A stretch of 64,000 nt of DNA from positions 2,220,746-2,284,745 of the forward strand of contig NZ_JAERQZ010000001.1 of assembly GCF_016735515.1 (NCBI RefSeq), written 5' to 3'. This DNA comes from Piscinibacter sp. HJYY11. Its GTDB lineage: Bacteria > Pseudomonadota > Gammaproteobacteria > Burkholderiales > Burkholderiaceae_C. Under the pieces are notes generated by a model that ran no database searches, was not told the origin of the DNA, and saw nothing but the letters and a program-made list of their open reading frames with translations. The translations under genes were made by a program, and so were the position numbers. Positions 49,697 to 59,331 of the stretch are shown piece by piece. Every line of letters starts with the position of its first letter. The first letter of the stretch is position 1.

Positions 49697-51979
49697 ATGA
49701 AAAATGCACCCCTCCACAAGTCGCTGCGCCCGCTCGCCGCAGCACTTGCCGCCGTGCTGCTCGGCACGGCGATGCTCCCGCCGCTGGCCTACGCGCAGGC
49801 CCGCGATACGCGCTTCAAGGGCGAACCGGTCACGCTCAACTTCGTGAACGCCGAGATCGAGGGCGTGTCGCGTGCGATGGGGGCGATCCTCAAGCAACAG
49901 TTCGTCGTCGACCCGCGCGTGAAGGGCACGATCACGCTCTACAGCGAAGAGCCGCTGTCGCCGCGCGAGGCCTACCTCAACTACCTCGCCGCGCTGCGCG
50001 GCCTGGGCTTCACGGTGGTCGAGTCGGGCGGTCTCTTCAAGGTGGTGCCCGAGGCCGATGCGAAGCTGCAGTCGAGCACCGTCTCGGTCGGTGCAGTGGC
50101 GCGGCAGGGTGACCAGGTGCTCACCCAGATCTTCAAACTGAGCCACGAGAACGCCAACAACCTCGTGCCGGTGCTTCGCCCGCTGATCAGCCCCAACAAC
50201 ACCATCAACGCCAACCCGGGCAACAACACCCTCGTCATCACCGACTACGCCGACAACCTCGCTCGCATCGCCAAGATCATCGCGGCGATGGACACGCCGA
50301 GCGCCGGCGACGTGGAGATCATCTCGCTCAAGCACGCCGTCGCGGCCGACGTGGCCACGATGGTGCAGCGCCTGAGCGATGGCAGCGCCACCACCGGTGC
50401 CCCGGGCGTGCCCGGCATCGGTGCCGCCACCTCGTCGGTGATGGTCGACCCGCGCAGCAACGCGCTGATCGTGCGCGCCTCCACGCCCGCACGCATGGCC
50501 AGCATCAAGGCCATCGTCGAGAAGCTCGACCGGCCGACCACGGGCGACAACCCGATGGGCAACATCTACGTCGTCTATCTGAAGAACGCCGATGCGACCC
50601 GCCTCGCCACCGTGCTGCGCGCGGCCTACACCGCCGGCAGCACGCAGACGGGCGGCGCGGGTGGCCTTGGGGGTGGCGGTGGCGGCGTGGCCACAGCGCC
50701 GCAGTCCCCGGCCAACGTCGGCATCGGCGGGCAGGCGGCTGGCAACACAGCCGGTGGCCAGAGCGCCGCGGCCGCGAGCCCCATCAACCCGGCGGCCGCC
50801 CCGTCGACCGGCGGCATGATCCAGGCCGACCCGGCCACCAACTCGCTCATCATCACCGCGCCCGAGCCGGTGTACCGCCAGCTGCGTGCCGTGATCGACC
50901 AGCTCGACTCGCGCCGTGCGCAGGTCTACATCGAAAGCATGATCGTCGAGGTGGTCGGCAACAACGCCGCCGACTTCGGCTTCCAGTGGCAGGGCCTTTC
51001 CGGCAAGGAAGGCGACAAGGTCGGCGTGGTCGGTGGCACGAATTTCGGCACCACCGGCAACCTGCTGGGCATCACCGCAGCGCTCGCCGGCGGCACGGTC
51101 ACGAGCGCCAGCGCCACGCTGCTGGGCGAAGGCCTCAACATCGGCATCATCAAGGACTTCGCGGGCACCTACGGCCTGGCCGCCATCGCGCGCTTCCTGC
51201 AGAGCCAGACCAACACCAACATCGTCTCCACGCCGAACCTGATCACGCTCGACAACGAAGAAGCCAAGATCATCGTCGGCAGCAACGTGCCCTTCATCAC
51301 CGGCCAGTTCACCAACACCGGCACGGCGACCACCAACCCCTTCCAGACGGTGGAGCGCAAGGACGTCGGCATCACGCTGCGCATCAAGCCCCAGATCGGC
51401 GAGACCGGCACGGTGCGCATGACGATCTACCAGGAGTCGTCGAGCCTCAGCCGCGACGTCGCCCCCGGCACCACCAACGCCGGCCCGACCACCAACAAGC
51501 GCTCGATCGAATCGAACGTGGTCGTCGACGACGGCCAGATCATCGTGCTCGGCGGCCTGATCGAAGACCGCTTCGAGGAGACGAAGAACAAGGTGCCGCT
51601 GCTTGGCGACATCCCGCTGATCGGCGCCCTCTTCCGCAGCGAGACCCGTGAGAAGCGCCGCACCAACCTGATGGTGTTCCTGCGGCCGGTCGTCATGCGC
51701 GACGGCCCCTCGGTCAACAACTTCTCGCTCGACCGCTACGACCTGATCCGCGCCACGCAGAAAGACTCGCAGCCGGCGCGCAGCCTCGTGCTGCCGAACG
51801 ACGCGCCGGTGGTGCCGCCGCTGCGCTCGCAACTCGAGAGCGAACAGTCGCGCCGCCAGCGCGAGTCGGGCACCCGCACGCCGCCGCCCGCCGCCACGCC
51901 GCCCCAGCCGGTGCCGGTGCCGCTGGTCTCGCCGCCGGCCGGCGCGTCTGCCCCTTCGGGCGGCGCACGCACCAACTGA
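49697..51979 (+). CDS. gspD: Type II secretion secretin GspD
   Basis: 760 residues. Signal peptide ending LAYAQA, N0 to N3 domains (FVNAEIEGVSRAMGAILKQQ in N0; three repeats with the N-x-L-I/V-I-T/R pattern), and the secretin core with VPFITGQFTN and the final IGALFRSETREKRRTNLMVF. The N3 loop has a Gly-rich and then Ala/Gly-rich insert (about residues 315-370). The C-terminal 80 residues form a Pro-rich tail in place of a recognisable S domain. Forms the outer-membrane channel. Confidence 0.96.
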   Translation: MKNAPLHKSLRPLAAALAAVLLGTAMLPPLAYAQARDTRFKGEPVTLNFVNAEIEGVSRAMGAILKQQFVVDPRVKGTITLYSEEPLSPREAYLNYLAALRGLGFTVVESGGLFKVVPEADAKLQSSTVSVGAVARQGDQVLTQIFKLSHENANNLVPVLRPLISPNNTINANPGNNTLVITDYADNLARIAKIIAAMDTPSAGDVEIISLKHAVAADVATMVQRLSDGSATTGAPGVPGIGAATSSVMVDPRSNALIVRASTPARMASIKAIVEKLDRPTTGDNPMGNIYVVYLKNADATRLATVLRAAYTAGSTQTGGAGGLGGGGGGVATAPQSPANVGIGGQAAGNTAGGQSAAAASPINPAAAPSTGGMIQADPATNSLIITAPEPVYRQLRAVIDQLDSRRAQVYIESMIVEVVGNNAADFGFQWQGLSGKEGDKVGVVGGTNFGTTGNLLGITAALAGGTVTSASATLLGEGLNIGIIKDFAGTYGLAAIARFLQSQTNTNIVSTPNLITLDNEEAKIIVGSNVPFITGQFTNTGTATTNPFQTVERKDVGITLRIKPQIGETGTVRMTIYQESSSLSRDVAPGTTNAGPTTNKRSIESNVVVDDGQIIVLGGLIEDRFEETKNKVPLLGDIPLIGALFRSETREKRRTNLMVFLRPVVMRDGPSVNNFSLDRYDLIRATQKDSQPARSLVLPNDAPVVPPLRSQLESEQSRRQRESGTRTPPPAATPPQPVPVPLVSPPAGASAPSGGARTN

Positions 51980-51997
51980 ACGGCGGAGACACACGCC

Positions 51998-53419
<1,422 letters not shown>

Positions 53420-53425
53420 GGTCCG

Positions 53426-54640
53426 GTGCCTGCGTACAAGTTCGAAGCGCTCAACGCGGCCGGCAAGACCACGACCGGCCTGGTCGAGGCCGACAACCTC
53501 AAGGCCGCCCGTTCGCAGCTGCGGGCGCAGGCACTGGTGCCGCTCGACGTGACCCAGGTCGCATCGGCCGGCACGCAGACCAAGGGCTTCAATTTCTCGC
53601 GCAAGGTCTTCAGCTCGACCAGCCTGGCGGTCTGGACGCGCCAGCTCGCCGGCCTCGTCGGCGCGGGCCTGCCGCTGGAACGCGCGCTCACTGCGTTGAG
53701 CGACGAAGCGGAAGACCCGCGCCAGCGTGAGCTCGTGGCCCACCTGCGTAGCGAGGTCAACGGCGGCTCTCCTTTCGCGCGCGCGCTCGGCAGCATGCCG
53801 CGCGAGTTCGACGAGGTGTACCGCGGTGTGGTGGCCGCTGGCGAGCAGAGCGGCGCGCTCGGCACTGTGCTCGAAAAACTGGCCGACGACCTGGAAGGTC
53901 GCCAACAGCTCAAGGCCAAGCTGATCGGCGCCACCCTCTACCCGGCGATCGTGTCGCTGATCGCAGTGGTGATCGTGATCTTCCTCGTCACCTATGTGGT
54001 GCCGCAGGTGGCCTCGGTGTTCACCAATTCCAAGCGAGCGTTGCCCGCCCTCACGGTGGCCATGCTGGCCATCAGCGCGTTCGTGCGCAACTACGGCTGG
54101 TTCATGCTGCTCGCGCTGATCGGTGGCGGCATCGGCCTGAAGCTGATGTTGCGCAACGAAGTCTTCCGCGAGCAGTTCGACGCGTCGATGCTCACCGTGC
54201 CGCTCATCGGCAAGCTCGCACGCGGCTACAACGCAGCGCGTTTCTCCGGCACGCTGGCCATGCTGGCCGGCGCCGGTGTGCCGATCCTGAAGGCCCTGCA
54301 GGCTGCGGCCGAAACGCTGTCGAACCGCGCGATGCGCGCCGATGCGATGGACGCCCTGGTGCAGGTGCGCGAAGGCGCGCCGCTGGCGTCGGCACTGGCC
54401 GGCAAGAAGCGCTTCCCTGGGATCATCGCAATGTTCGCCCGTCTGGGCGAGCAGACCGGCCAGCTGCCCCGCATGCTGGAGCGCGCCGCCACGCAGACGA
54501 GCACCGAAGTGCAGCGCCGCGCGCTTGCAATGGCCACCATCCTCGAGCCGCTGCTCATTGTCGTGATGGGCGCCGTGGTGATGCTGATCGTGCTTGCCGT
54601 GCTCATGCCGATCATCCAGCTCAACACCTGGGTCAAGTAA
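53426..54640 (+). CDS. gspF: Type II secretion inner-membrane protein GspF
   Basis: 404 residues. Two homologous cytoplasmic bundles, each with the family pattern (WTRQLAGLVGAGLPLERAL; FSGTLAMLAGAGVPILKAL), and three membrane helices, the last at LLIVVMGAVVMLIVLAVLMP. Platform protein that works with GspE. GTG start 6 bp after gspE. Last gene of the operon. Confidence 0.96.
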   Translation: MPAYKFEALNAAGKTTTGLVEADNLKAARSQLRAQALVPLDVTQVASAGTQTKGFNFSRKVFSSTSLAVWTRQLAGLVGAGLPLERALTALSDEAEDPRQRELVAHLRSEVNGGSPFARALGSMPREFDEVYRGVVAAGEQSGALGTVLEKLADDLEGRQQLKAKLIGATLYPAIVSLIAVVIVIFLVTYVVPQVASVFTNSKRALPALTVAMLAISAFVRNYGWFMLLALIGGGIGLKLMLRNEVFREQFDASMLTVPLIGKLARGYNAARFSGTLAMLAGAGVPILKALQAAAETLSNRAMRADAMDALVQVREGAPLASALAGKKRFPGIIAMFARLGEQTGQLPRMLERAATQTSTEVQRRALAMATILEPLLIVVMGAVVMLIVLAVLMPIIQLNTWVK

Positions 54641-54746
54641 GGCCCCCCAGTCGCTCTCGCTCCTGCCCCCGAGGGGCGCCGCCTGGAGGACCGGCGGAGC
54701 CGGATCCTCGGGCGTGGCTTGATGTCGCCGGGCCTTGCCGGCGCGT

Positions 54747-54762
54747 TGGCACGCTGCTTGCG
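54747..54762 (+). promoter_or_regulatory. Sigma-54 (RpoN) promoter upstream of AAA+ ATPase gene
   Basis: TGGCACGCTGCTTGCG matches the -24/-12 consensus TGGCACG-N4-TTGC, with GG and GC exactly 10 bp apart. Transcription would begin near 54774, about 80 bp before the ATG of the ATPase. Sigma-54 promoters need an activator bound upstream; the site is not identified. Confidence 0.75.
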
Positions 54763-54855
54763 AAGAAATGCGCAGGGATTCGGGTTGTCATTGATGGATA
54801 CGCCTGGTCGGGGTTTGCTTCAATGAATCGACGGTTTGCGTTTTCTGGAGGTCGT

Positions 54856-55857
54856 ATGAGCGCATCCAAGGATCTGGTCACGGTGTCGGCGCGTGGGAGC
54901 AGCATTCCCATCGCCCGCATGCGCAGTCTCTATCAGGTCGACGAAGTCGGGCGCAAGCTCGACAAGTTGCCCGAGAAGGAGCATGAGCACCTGCGCTCCA
55001 CCTACGAGCGCATGCTGGAAAAGGGCCCCGAGCGCTTCCAGGTCAAGCCGTCGGGCATCCCGGCGATGGACCACCTCTACGACGACCTGCCCAACTTTGC
55101 CGACGTGCTCGACGACGTGAAGCGCCAGATCGCGCTGTGCGAAGACAGCCGTGACGCGCTGGAGATCACCCCGGTGCTGCTGCTGGGCCCGCCGGGCGTC
55201 GGCAAGACGCATTTCGCGCGAGAACTTTCCAAGCTGCTCGGCACCGGCATGGGTTTCATCTCGATGAGCTCGCTCACCGCGGGCTGGGTGCTCTCGGGGG
55301 CGTCGAGCCAATGGAAGGGCGCGCGGCCCGGGAAAGTCTTCGAGACGCTGGTCGACGGCCAATACGCCAACCCCGTGCTCGTCGTCGACGAGATCGACAA
55401 GGCCGGCGGTGAGCACGCCTACGACCCACTGGGTGCGCTCTACAGCCTGCTGGAGCACGACACCGCGGGAAGCTTTACCGACGAATTTGCCGAAGTGCCC
55501 ATCGATGCAAGCCAGGTGATCTGGGTCGCCACCGCCAACGACGGGCGCAGCATCCCCGAGCCCATCCTCAACCGGATGAACGTCTACGAGGTGCAAGCCC
55601 CCGATCGCGACGCGGCCCGCCACATCGCCGCCAAGCTGTACCGCAGCATCCGTGCCGACCACGACTGGGGCAGCCGCTTCGCGCCCGAGCCCGGCCACGA
55701 CGTGCTCGACCGCATGAGCGAGATGGCGCCGCGCGAAATGCGCCGCGCCTGGATGACCGCCTTCGGCAATGCCAAGCTCGCACGCCGGGATCGTGTCGAC
55801 GTGACCGATCTGCCCGAGGCTGGCTTCAAGAAATCGAGCATCGGTTTCGTGCAGTAA
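54856..55857 (+). CDS. AAA+ ATPase of unknown role next to vgrG
   Basis: 333 residues. Walker A LLGPPGVGKTHFAREL near residue 112, Walker B VLVVDEIDKAGG near 175, sensor 1 VIWVATANDGRSIPE and the Arg finger region PILNRMNVYEV; the layout is closest to Lon/ClpX-type AAA+ domains, but no protease domain or N-domain is seen. A 110-residue N-terminal region with many charged residues precedes it. GGAGG at 54847-54851 fixes the ATG. A sigma-54 promoter lies upstream and vgrG 126 bp downstream. Roles such as effector loading or unfolding are only guesses from context. Confidence 0.85.
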   Translation: MSASKDLVTVSARGSSIPIARMRSLYQVDEVGRKLDKLPEKEHEHLRSTYERMLEKGPERFQVKPSGIPAMDHLYDDLPNFADVLDDVKRQIALCEDSRDALEITPVLLLGPPGVGKTHFARELSKLLGTGMGFISMSSLTAGWVLSGASSQWKGARPGKVFETLVDGQYANPVLVVDEIDKAGGEHAYDPLGALYSLLEHDTAGSFTDEFAEVPIDASQVIWVATANDGRSIPEPILNRMNVYEVQAPDRDAARHIAAKLYRSIRADHDWGSRFAPEPGHDVLDRMSEMAPREMRRAWMTAFGNAKLARRDRVDVTDLPEAGFKKSSIGFVQ

Positions 55858-55983
55858 CCCCTGCCTTGAGGGGTCGCGTTCCCATCCCCCTTCCAGGGGG
55901 CTGTAACGCTTTGTGTGCCGCGCGCCGCAGGGAGGCTGGCGCTGCAAAATTCCCGCTCGAATCGGCACAGGGAAGACACAAGA

Positions 55984-58900
55984 ATGCGAGACCGACTCAG
56001 CGACGCCATGCAGGGCGCCGTGGGCAACATGCTCAGTGGGCTCGACAGCGCACTGAGCTCACTGCTCGCAAGCTGGACCAGCGCACAACGCCTCTACAAC
56101 CTCGAAGGTGCAGGCCCGGTCAGTGACCTGATGGTCGAGCGCTTCAGCGTGGTCGACACCATCAGCGAGCCCTTCCAGCTGCAGCTGCACACCCTGTGCG
56201 TGCACAACCGCACCCCGCTGCAAGCGCTGCTCGGCCAGCGCATCACCCTGCTGAGCACCCTGGCCGATGGCAGCCGCCACCGCCGCAGCGGCCTCGTCTT
56301 CGAGGCCCGTGATGCGGGCGCCGACGGTGGCCTCGTGCGCCACCAGTTGCTGATCCAGCCGTGGCTCGCCCTGCTTGGCCACACACGCAACAGCCGCGTC
56401 TGGCAAGACAAGACCATCATCCAGATCCTCGACGACGTGCTGGGCGCCGACGCCTACAAGGCCCACGCCGCCTGGCGGTGGGGCGAGACCGATGCCGAGG
56501 GCAACACCGAAGACCTCGCCGCATTCATCGCCCAGGGCCCCAACGCCGGCGTGCGCTCCTACTGCGTGCAATACCGCGAGAGCGACCTCGCCTTCCTGCA
56601 GCGCCTGCTGGCCGAAGAAGGCCTCGGCTGGCGCGTGGAAGAAGCCGACGACGCACCAAGCGGCCACCGCATCGTCTTCTTCGCCGACAGCGCCCGCTGG
56701 CCCGAGAACACCACCTCGCGCAGCGCGCTCGGGGGTGCCGGCATCCGCTTCCACCGCGGCTCGGCCGCCGAAGAGCAAGACGCCATCCAGAGCTTCGGCG
56801 GGTGGCGCCAGCTCACGCCGGCCGCGAGTGCCGTGCTGCAGTGGGACTACCAGGCCAAGCGCGCGATCGCCGCCGAGTCCCCCACCGCCTACGACTACAC
56901 CAGCGAGTCGTTACGCGACATGGCGCCGTGGCTGCAGCAGTACGAGCCCATCGGCGCCACCGCCGACACCGGCACCTGCAGCAGCGCCCAGCTGCAGCAC
57001 CGCGCCACCTGCCGCCAGCAGGCCCACGAAGCACGCCACAAGACCTGGCTCGGCCGCAGCACCGTGCGCAGCCTGCGCGCCGGCGAGCACTTCGGCCTCA
57101 CGCAGAGCACGCTGGATGCGCTCTCGGAGCTGCAAAGCGCCGCCGATCGCGAGTTCTGTGTGCACAGCGTGCATGCCCTGGGCGTCAACAACCTGCCCAA
57201 GGAACTGAGCGACCGGCTGATGCAGCAGCCGGCATCCGATCCTTTTGCCGAACTCGATGGCGAGCCCTCCAACTCGGCAACGCATGCATTGCTCGAGACC
57301 CTGGAGCACGACCCCGCCCTGAGTCTCAAGGCCGCCGAGCTTGGCTACGCCAACCGCTTCGAAGCCCTGCGCCGCCTCATCCCGTGGCGCCCCCTGCCGC
57401 CCACCACGCGCACCGCGCTCGGCGCCCAGACCGCCATCGTGGTCGGGCCCGGCGGCATCACCAGCCCGAACGGCGCCGACGAGCTCTACACCGATGCGCT
57501 CGGCCGCATCCGGGTGCAGTTCCACTGGCAGTCTGCCCCGGGCGCGGACGCGAGACCTGACAACCGCAGCAGCTGCTGGGTACGCGTGGCGCAGCGCTGG
57601 GCCGGCGCCGGCATGGGGTGGCAACACATCCCGCGCATTGGCCAGGAAGTGCTGCTCGACTTCATCGAGGGCGACATCGAGCGACCCATCGTGCTCGGCA
57701 GCCTGTACAACGGCCGCGGCGAAGCCGGCCTGCCGCCGACACCGGGCGGCGCGGCCGCAGAAGCCGACACCAGCGCCTACAAGGCCAGCCACAACCACGG
57801 CCCGAGCGCCCAGGGCAACCTCGTCGGCGGTGGCTCGGGCGGCCACAGCCCGGCGTGGCACGGCGGCGCCCCCGGCCCGGCCGGCCAAGACGCCGCCGCG
57901 CAGAACAACACCGCTGCGCTCAGCGGCTTCAAGAGCAAGGAGTTCGGCGGAGAGGGCTTCAACCAGCTGGTCTTCGACGACACGCCCGGCGAGCTGCGCG
58001 TGCAACTCGCCACCACGCAGCACGCCACCCAGCTCAACCTCGGTCACCTGATCCACCAGGCCGACAACCACCGCGGCCACTACCGCGGCCGAGGCTTCGA
58101 ACTGAGGACCGACGCGTATGGCGCCGTGCGCGCCACCAACGGCTTGCTGATCACGACATTCGGTACCCGCGAGGCCGACCCCGCCGGCGACAACGCCGCC
58201 GGCATGGCGCTCCTGAAGCAGGCCGCAACGCTCGCCGACAGCTTCAGCAATGCCGCCAAGACCCATCAGACAACGGCTCTTGCGAGCGCCATCGGCACGC
58301 TGAAGGCCGGCCAGAGCAACCTCTCCGACAAGCTCGCGCCGATGAAGGCGCTGCACCAGTCCGCGAGCGGCATGGTGAGCCACGCATCGCTCGATGCCGC
58401 CATCGCCGACGCCAGCAAGAAGAGCACGCAGGCGAGCAACGGCAAGGTGCCGCACACCACCGACCCCATCGTCGCCATCACCGCCAAGGCGGGCATGGCA
58501 ACGGTGGCCGGTCAAGACATCCAGCTCGCCAGCGGCGAAGCCATCAGCTGGCAAGCCGGGCAGGACCTGCAGCTCGCGAGCGGGCAACAGCTCCGGCTGC
58601 ACACCGGGCAGAGCATCGGGGTGCTGGCCGGCGCGGTGAAAGCGGGGCAAGGTGCCAAGGGCACGGGGCTCACGATGATCGCGGGCAAGGGGCCGGTGCA
58701 GCTGCAGGCCCAGGCGGATCAGGCGGAGGTGGCGGCGAAGAACCTCGTAAACGTGCAGAGCGCCAATGCGCACATCGATTGGGCTGCGGCGAAGAAGGTC
58801 ACGTTGACGACGGCGGGGGGGGCGCAGATCGTGATCGGCTCCGACGGCATCACTGTTCAATGCCCCGGAAAGATCACGGTCAGGGCGGCAAGCAAGAGTT

Positions 58901-59295
58901 TCGTCGGCGGTGAGTCGATCAACCCGAACATGCCGGCGTTTCCGCAAGCGACTTTCGTGGTGCCCATGCGACTGAGTTTCTTCAATGCGCCAATGGGCGC
59001 GAACGACGCATGGGTCGGCATGCCATACCGCCTGCATGCCAACGGCGCGATAGTCAAACAAGGTGTGCTGGATGAGACCGGCCATCTCGATATTCAACAT
59101 TCACCCGCTATTCAGACCTATCAAGTCGAACTGGCGAATGGCATGAAATACGAAATTCCAGTGGTCGACTCCTATCGAAACAGCATCGAGGGCCCTTTGG
59201 CAAACCAAGGGATCTACAAAGGTGACGAGAAAAGCCGCTCGACGGCTTCTCGAACAGCCTATGCAGACGCTCTCAGAGGATTGACCCGCTCCTGA
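55984..59295 (+). CDS. vgrG: Type VI secretion tip protein VgrG with transthyretin-like C-terminus
   Basis: 1103 residues. The gp27/gp5-like Vgr core runs to about residue 615 (SDLMVERFSVVDTISEPFQL; the OB-fold/needle segment GMGWQHIPRIGQEVLLDFIEG). DUF2345 follows from about 650, then a needle-like repeat region rich in Gln/Ala. The last ~120 residues, from PNMPAFPQATFVVPMRLSFF, look like a transthyretin-type beta domain (LDETGHLDIQHSPAIQTYQV), a module that binds Tle-type lipase effectors in other VgrGs. ATG 55984 follows GGGAAGA; the frame to 55915 is not VgrG-like. The effector and immunity candidates follow directly. Confidence 0.93.
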   Translation: MRDRLSDAMQGAVGNMLSGLDSALSSLLASWTSAQRLYNLEGAGPVSDLMVERFSVVDTISEPFQLQLHTLCVHNRTPLQALLGQRITLLSTLADGSRHRRSGLVFEARDAGADGGLVRHQLLIQPWLALLGHTRNSRVWQDKTIIQILDDVLGADAYKAHAAWRWGETDAEGNTEDLAAFIAQGPNAGVRSYCVQYRESDLAFLQRLLAEEGLGWRVEEADDAPSGHRIVFFADSARWPENTTSRSALGGAGIRFHRGSAAEEQDAIQSFGGWRQLTPAASAVLQWDYQAKRAIAAESPTAYDYTSESLRDMAPWLQQYEPIGATADTGTCSSAQLQHRATCRQQAHEARHKTWLGRSTVRSLRAGEHFGLTQSTLDALSELQSAADREFCVHSVHALGVNNLPKELSDRLMQQPASDPFAELDGEPSNSATHALLETLEHDPALSLKAAELGYANRFEALRRLIPWRPLPPTTRTALGAQTAIVVGPGGITSPNGADELYTDALGRIRVQFHWQSAPGADARPDNRSSCWVRVAQRWAGAGMGWQHIPRIGQEVLLDFIEGDIERPIVLGSLYNGRGEAGLPPTPGGAAAEADTSAYKASHNHGPSAQGNLVGGGSGGHSPAWHGGAPGPAGQDAAAQNNTAALSGFKSKEFGGEGFNQLVFDDTPGELRVQLATTQHATQLNLGHLIHQADNHRGHYRGRGFELRTDAYGAVRATNGLLITTFGTREADPAGDNAAGMALLKQAATLADSFSNAAKTHQTTALASAIGTLKAGQSNLSDKLAPMKALHQSASGMVSHASLDAAIADASKKSTQASNGKVPHTTDPIVAITAKAGMATVAGQDIQLASGEAISWQAGQDLQLASGQQLRLHTGQSIGVLAGAVKAGQGAKGTGLTMIAGKGPVQLQAQADQAEVAAKNLVNVQSANAHIDWAAAKKVTLTTAGGAQIVIGSDGITVQCPGKITVRAASKSFVGGESINPNMPAFPQATFVVPMRLSFFNAPMGANDAWVGMPYRLHANGAIVKQGVLDETGHLDIQHSPAIQTYQVELANGMKYEIPVVDSYRNSIEGPLANQGIYKGDEKSRSTASRTAYADALRGLTRS

Positions 59296-59331
59296 CCCTG
59301 AGCCGCCGCTCCAGCTCTGCAGAGGTTTCCC

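Noticed and set aside
55858..55900. Short G/C hairpins (CCCCTGCCTTGAGGGG and CCCCCTTCCAGGGGG) between the ATPase and vgrG
   Set aside because: No U-tract follows, and the two genes are probably co-transcribed; insufficient for a terminator or operator.
56911..59100. 729-codon frame on the minus strand opposite vgrG
   Set aside because: Shadow frame; low-complexity His/Arg/Ala content and no ribosome site.
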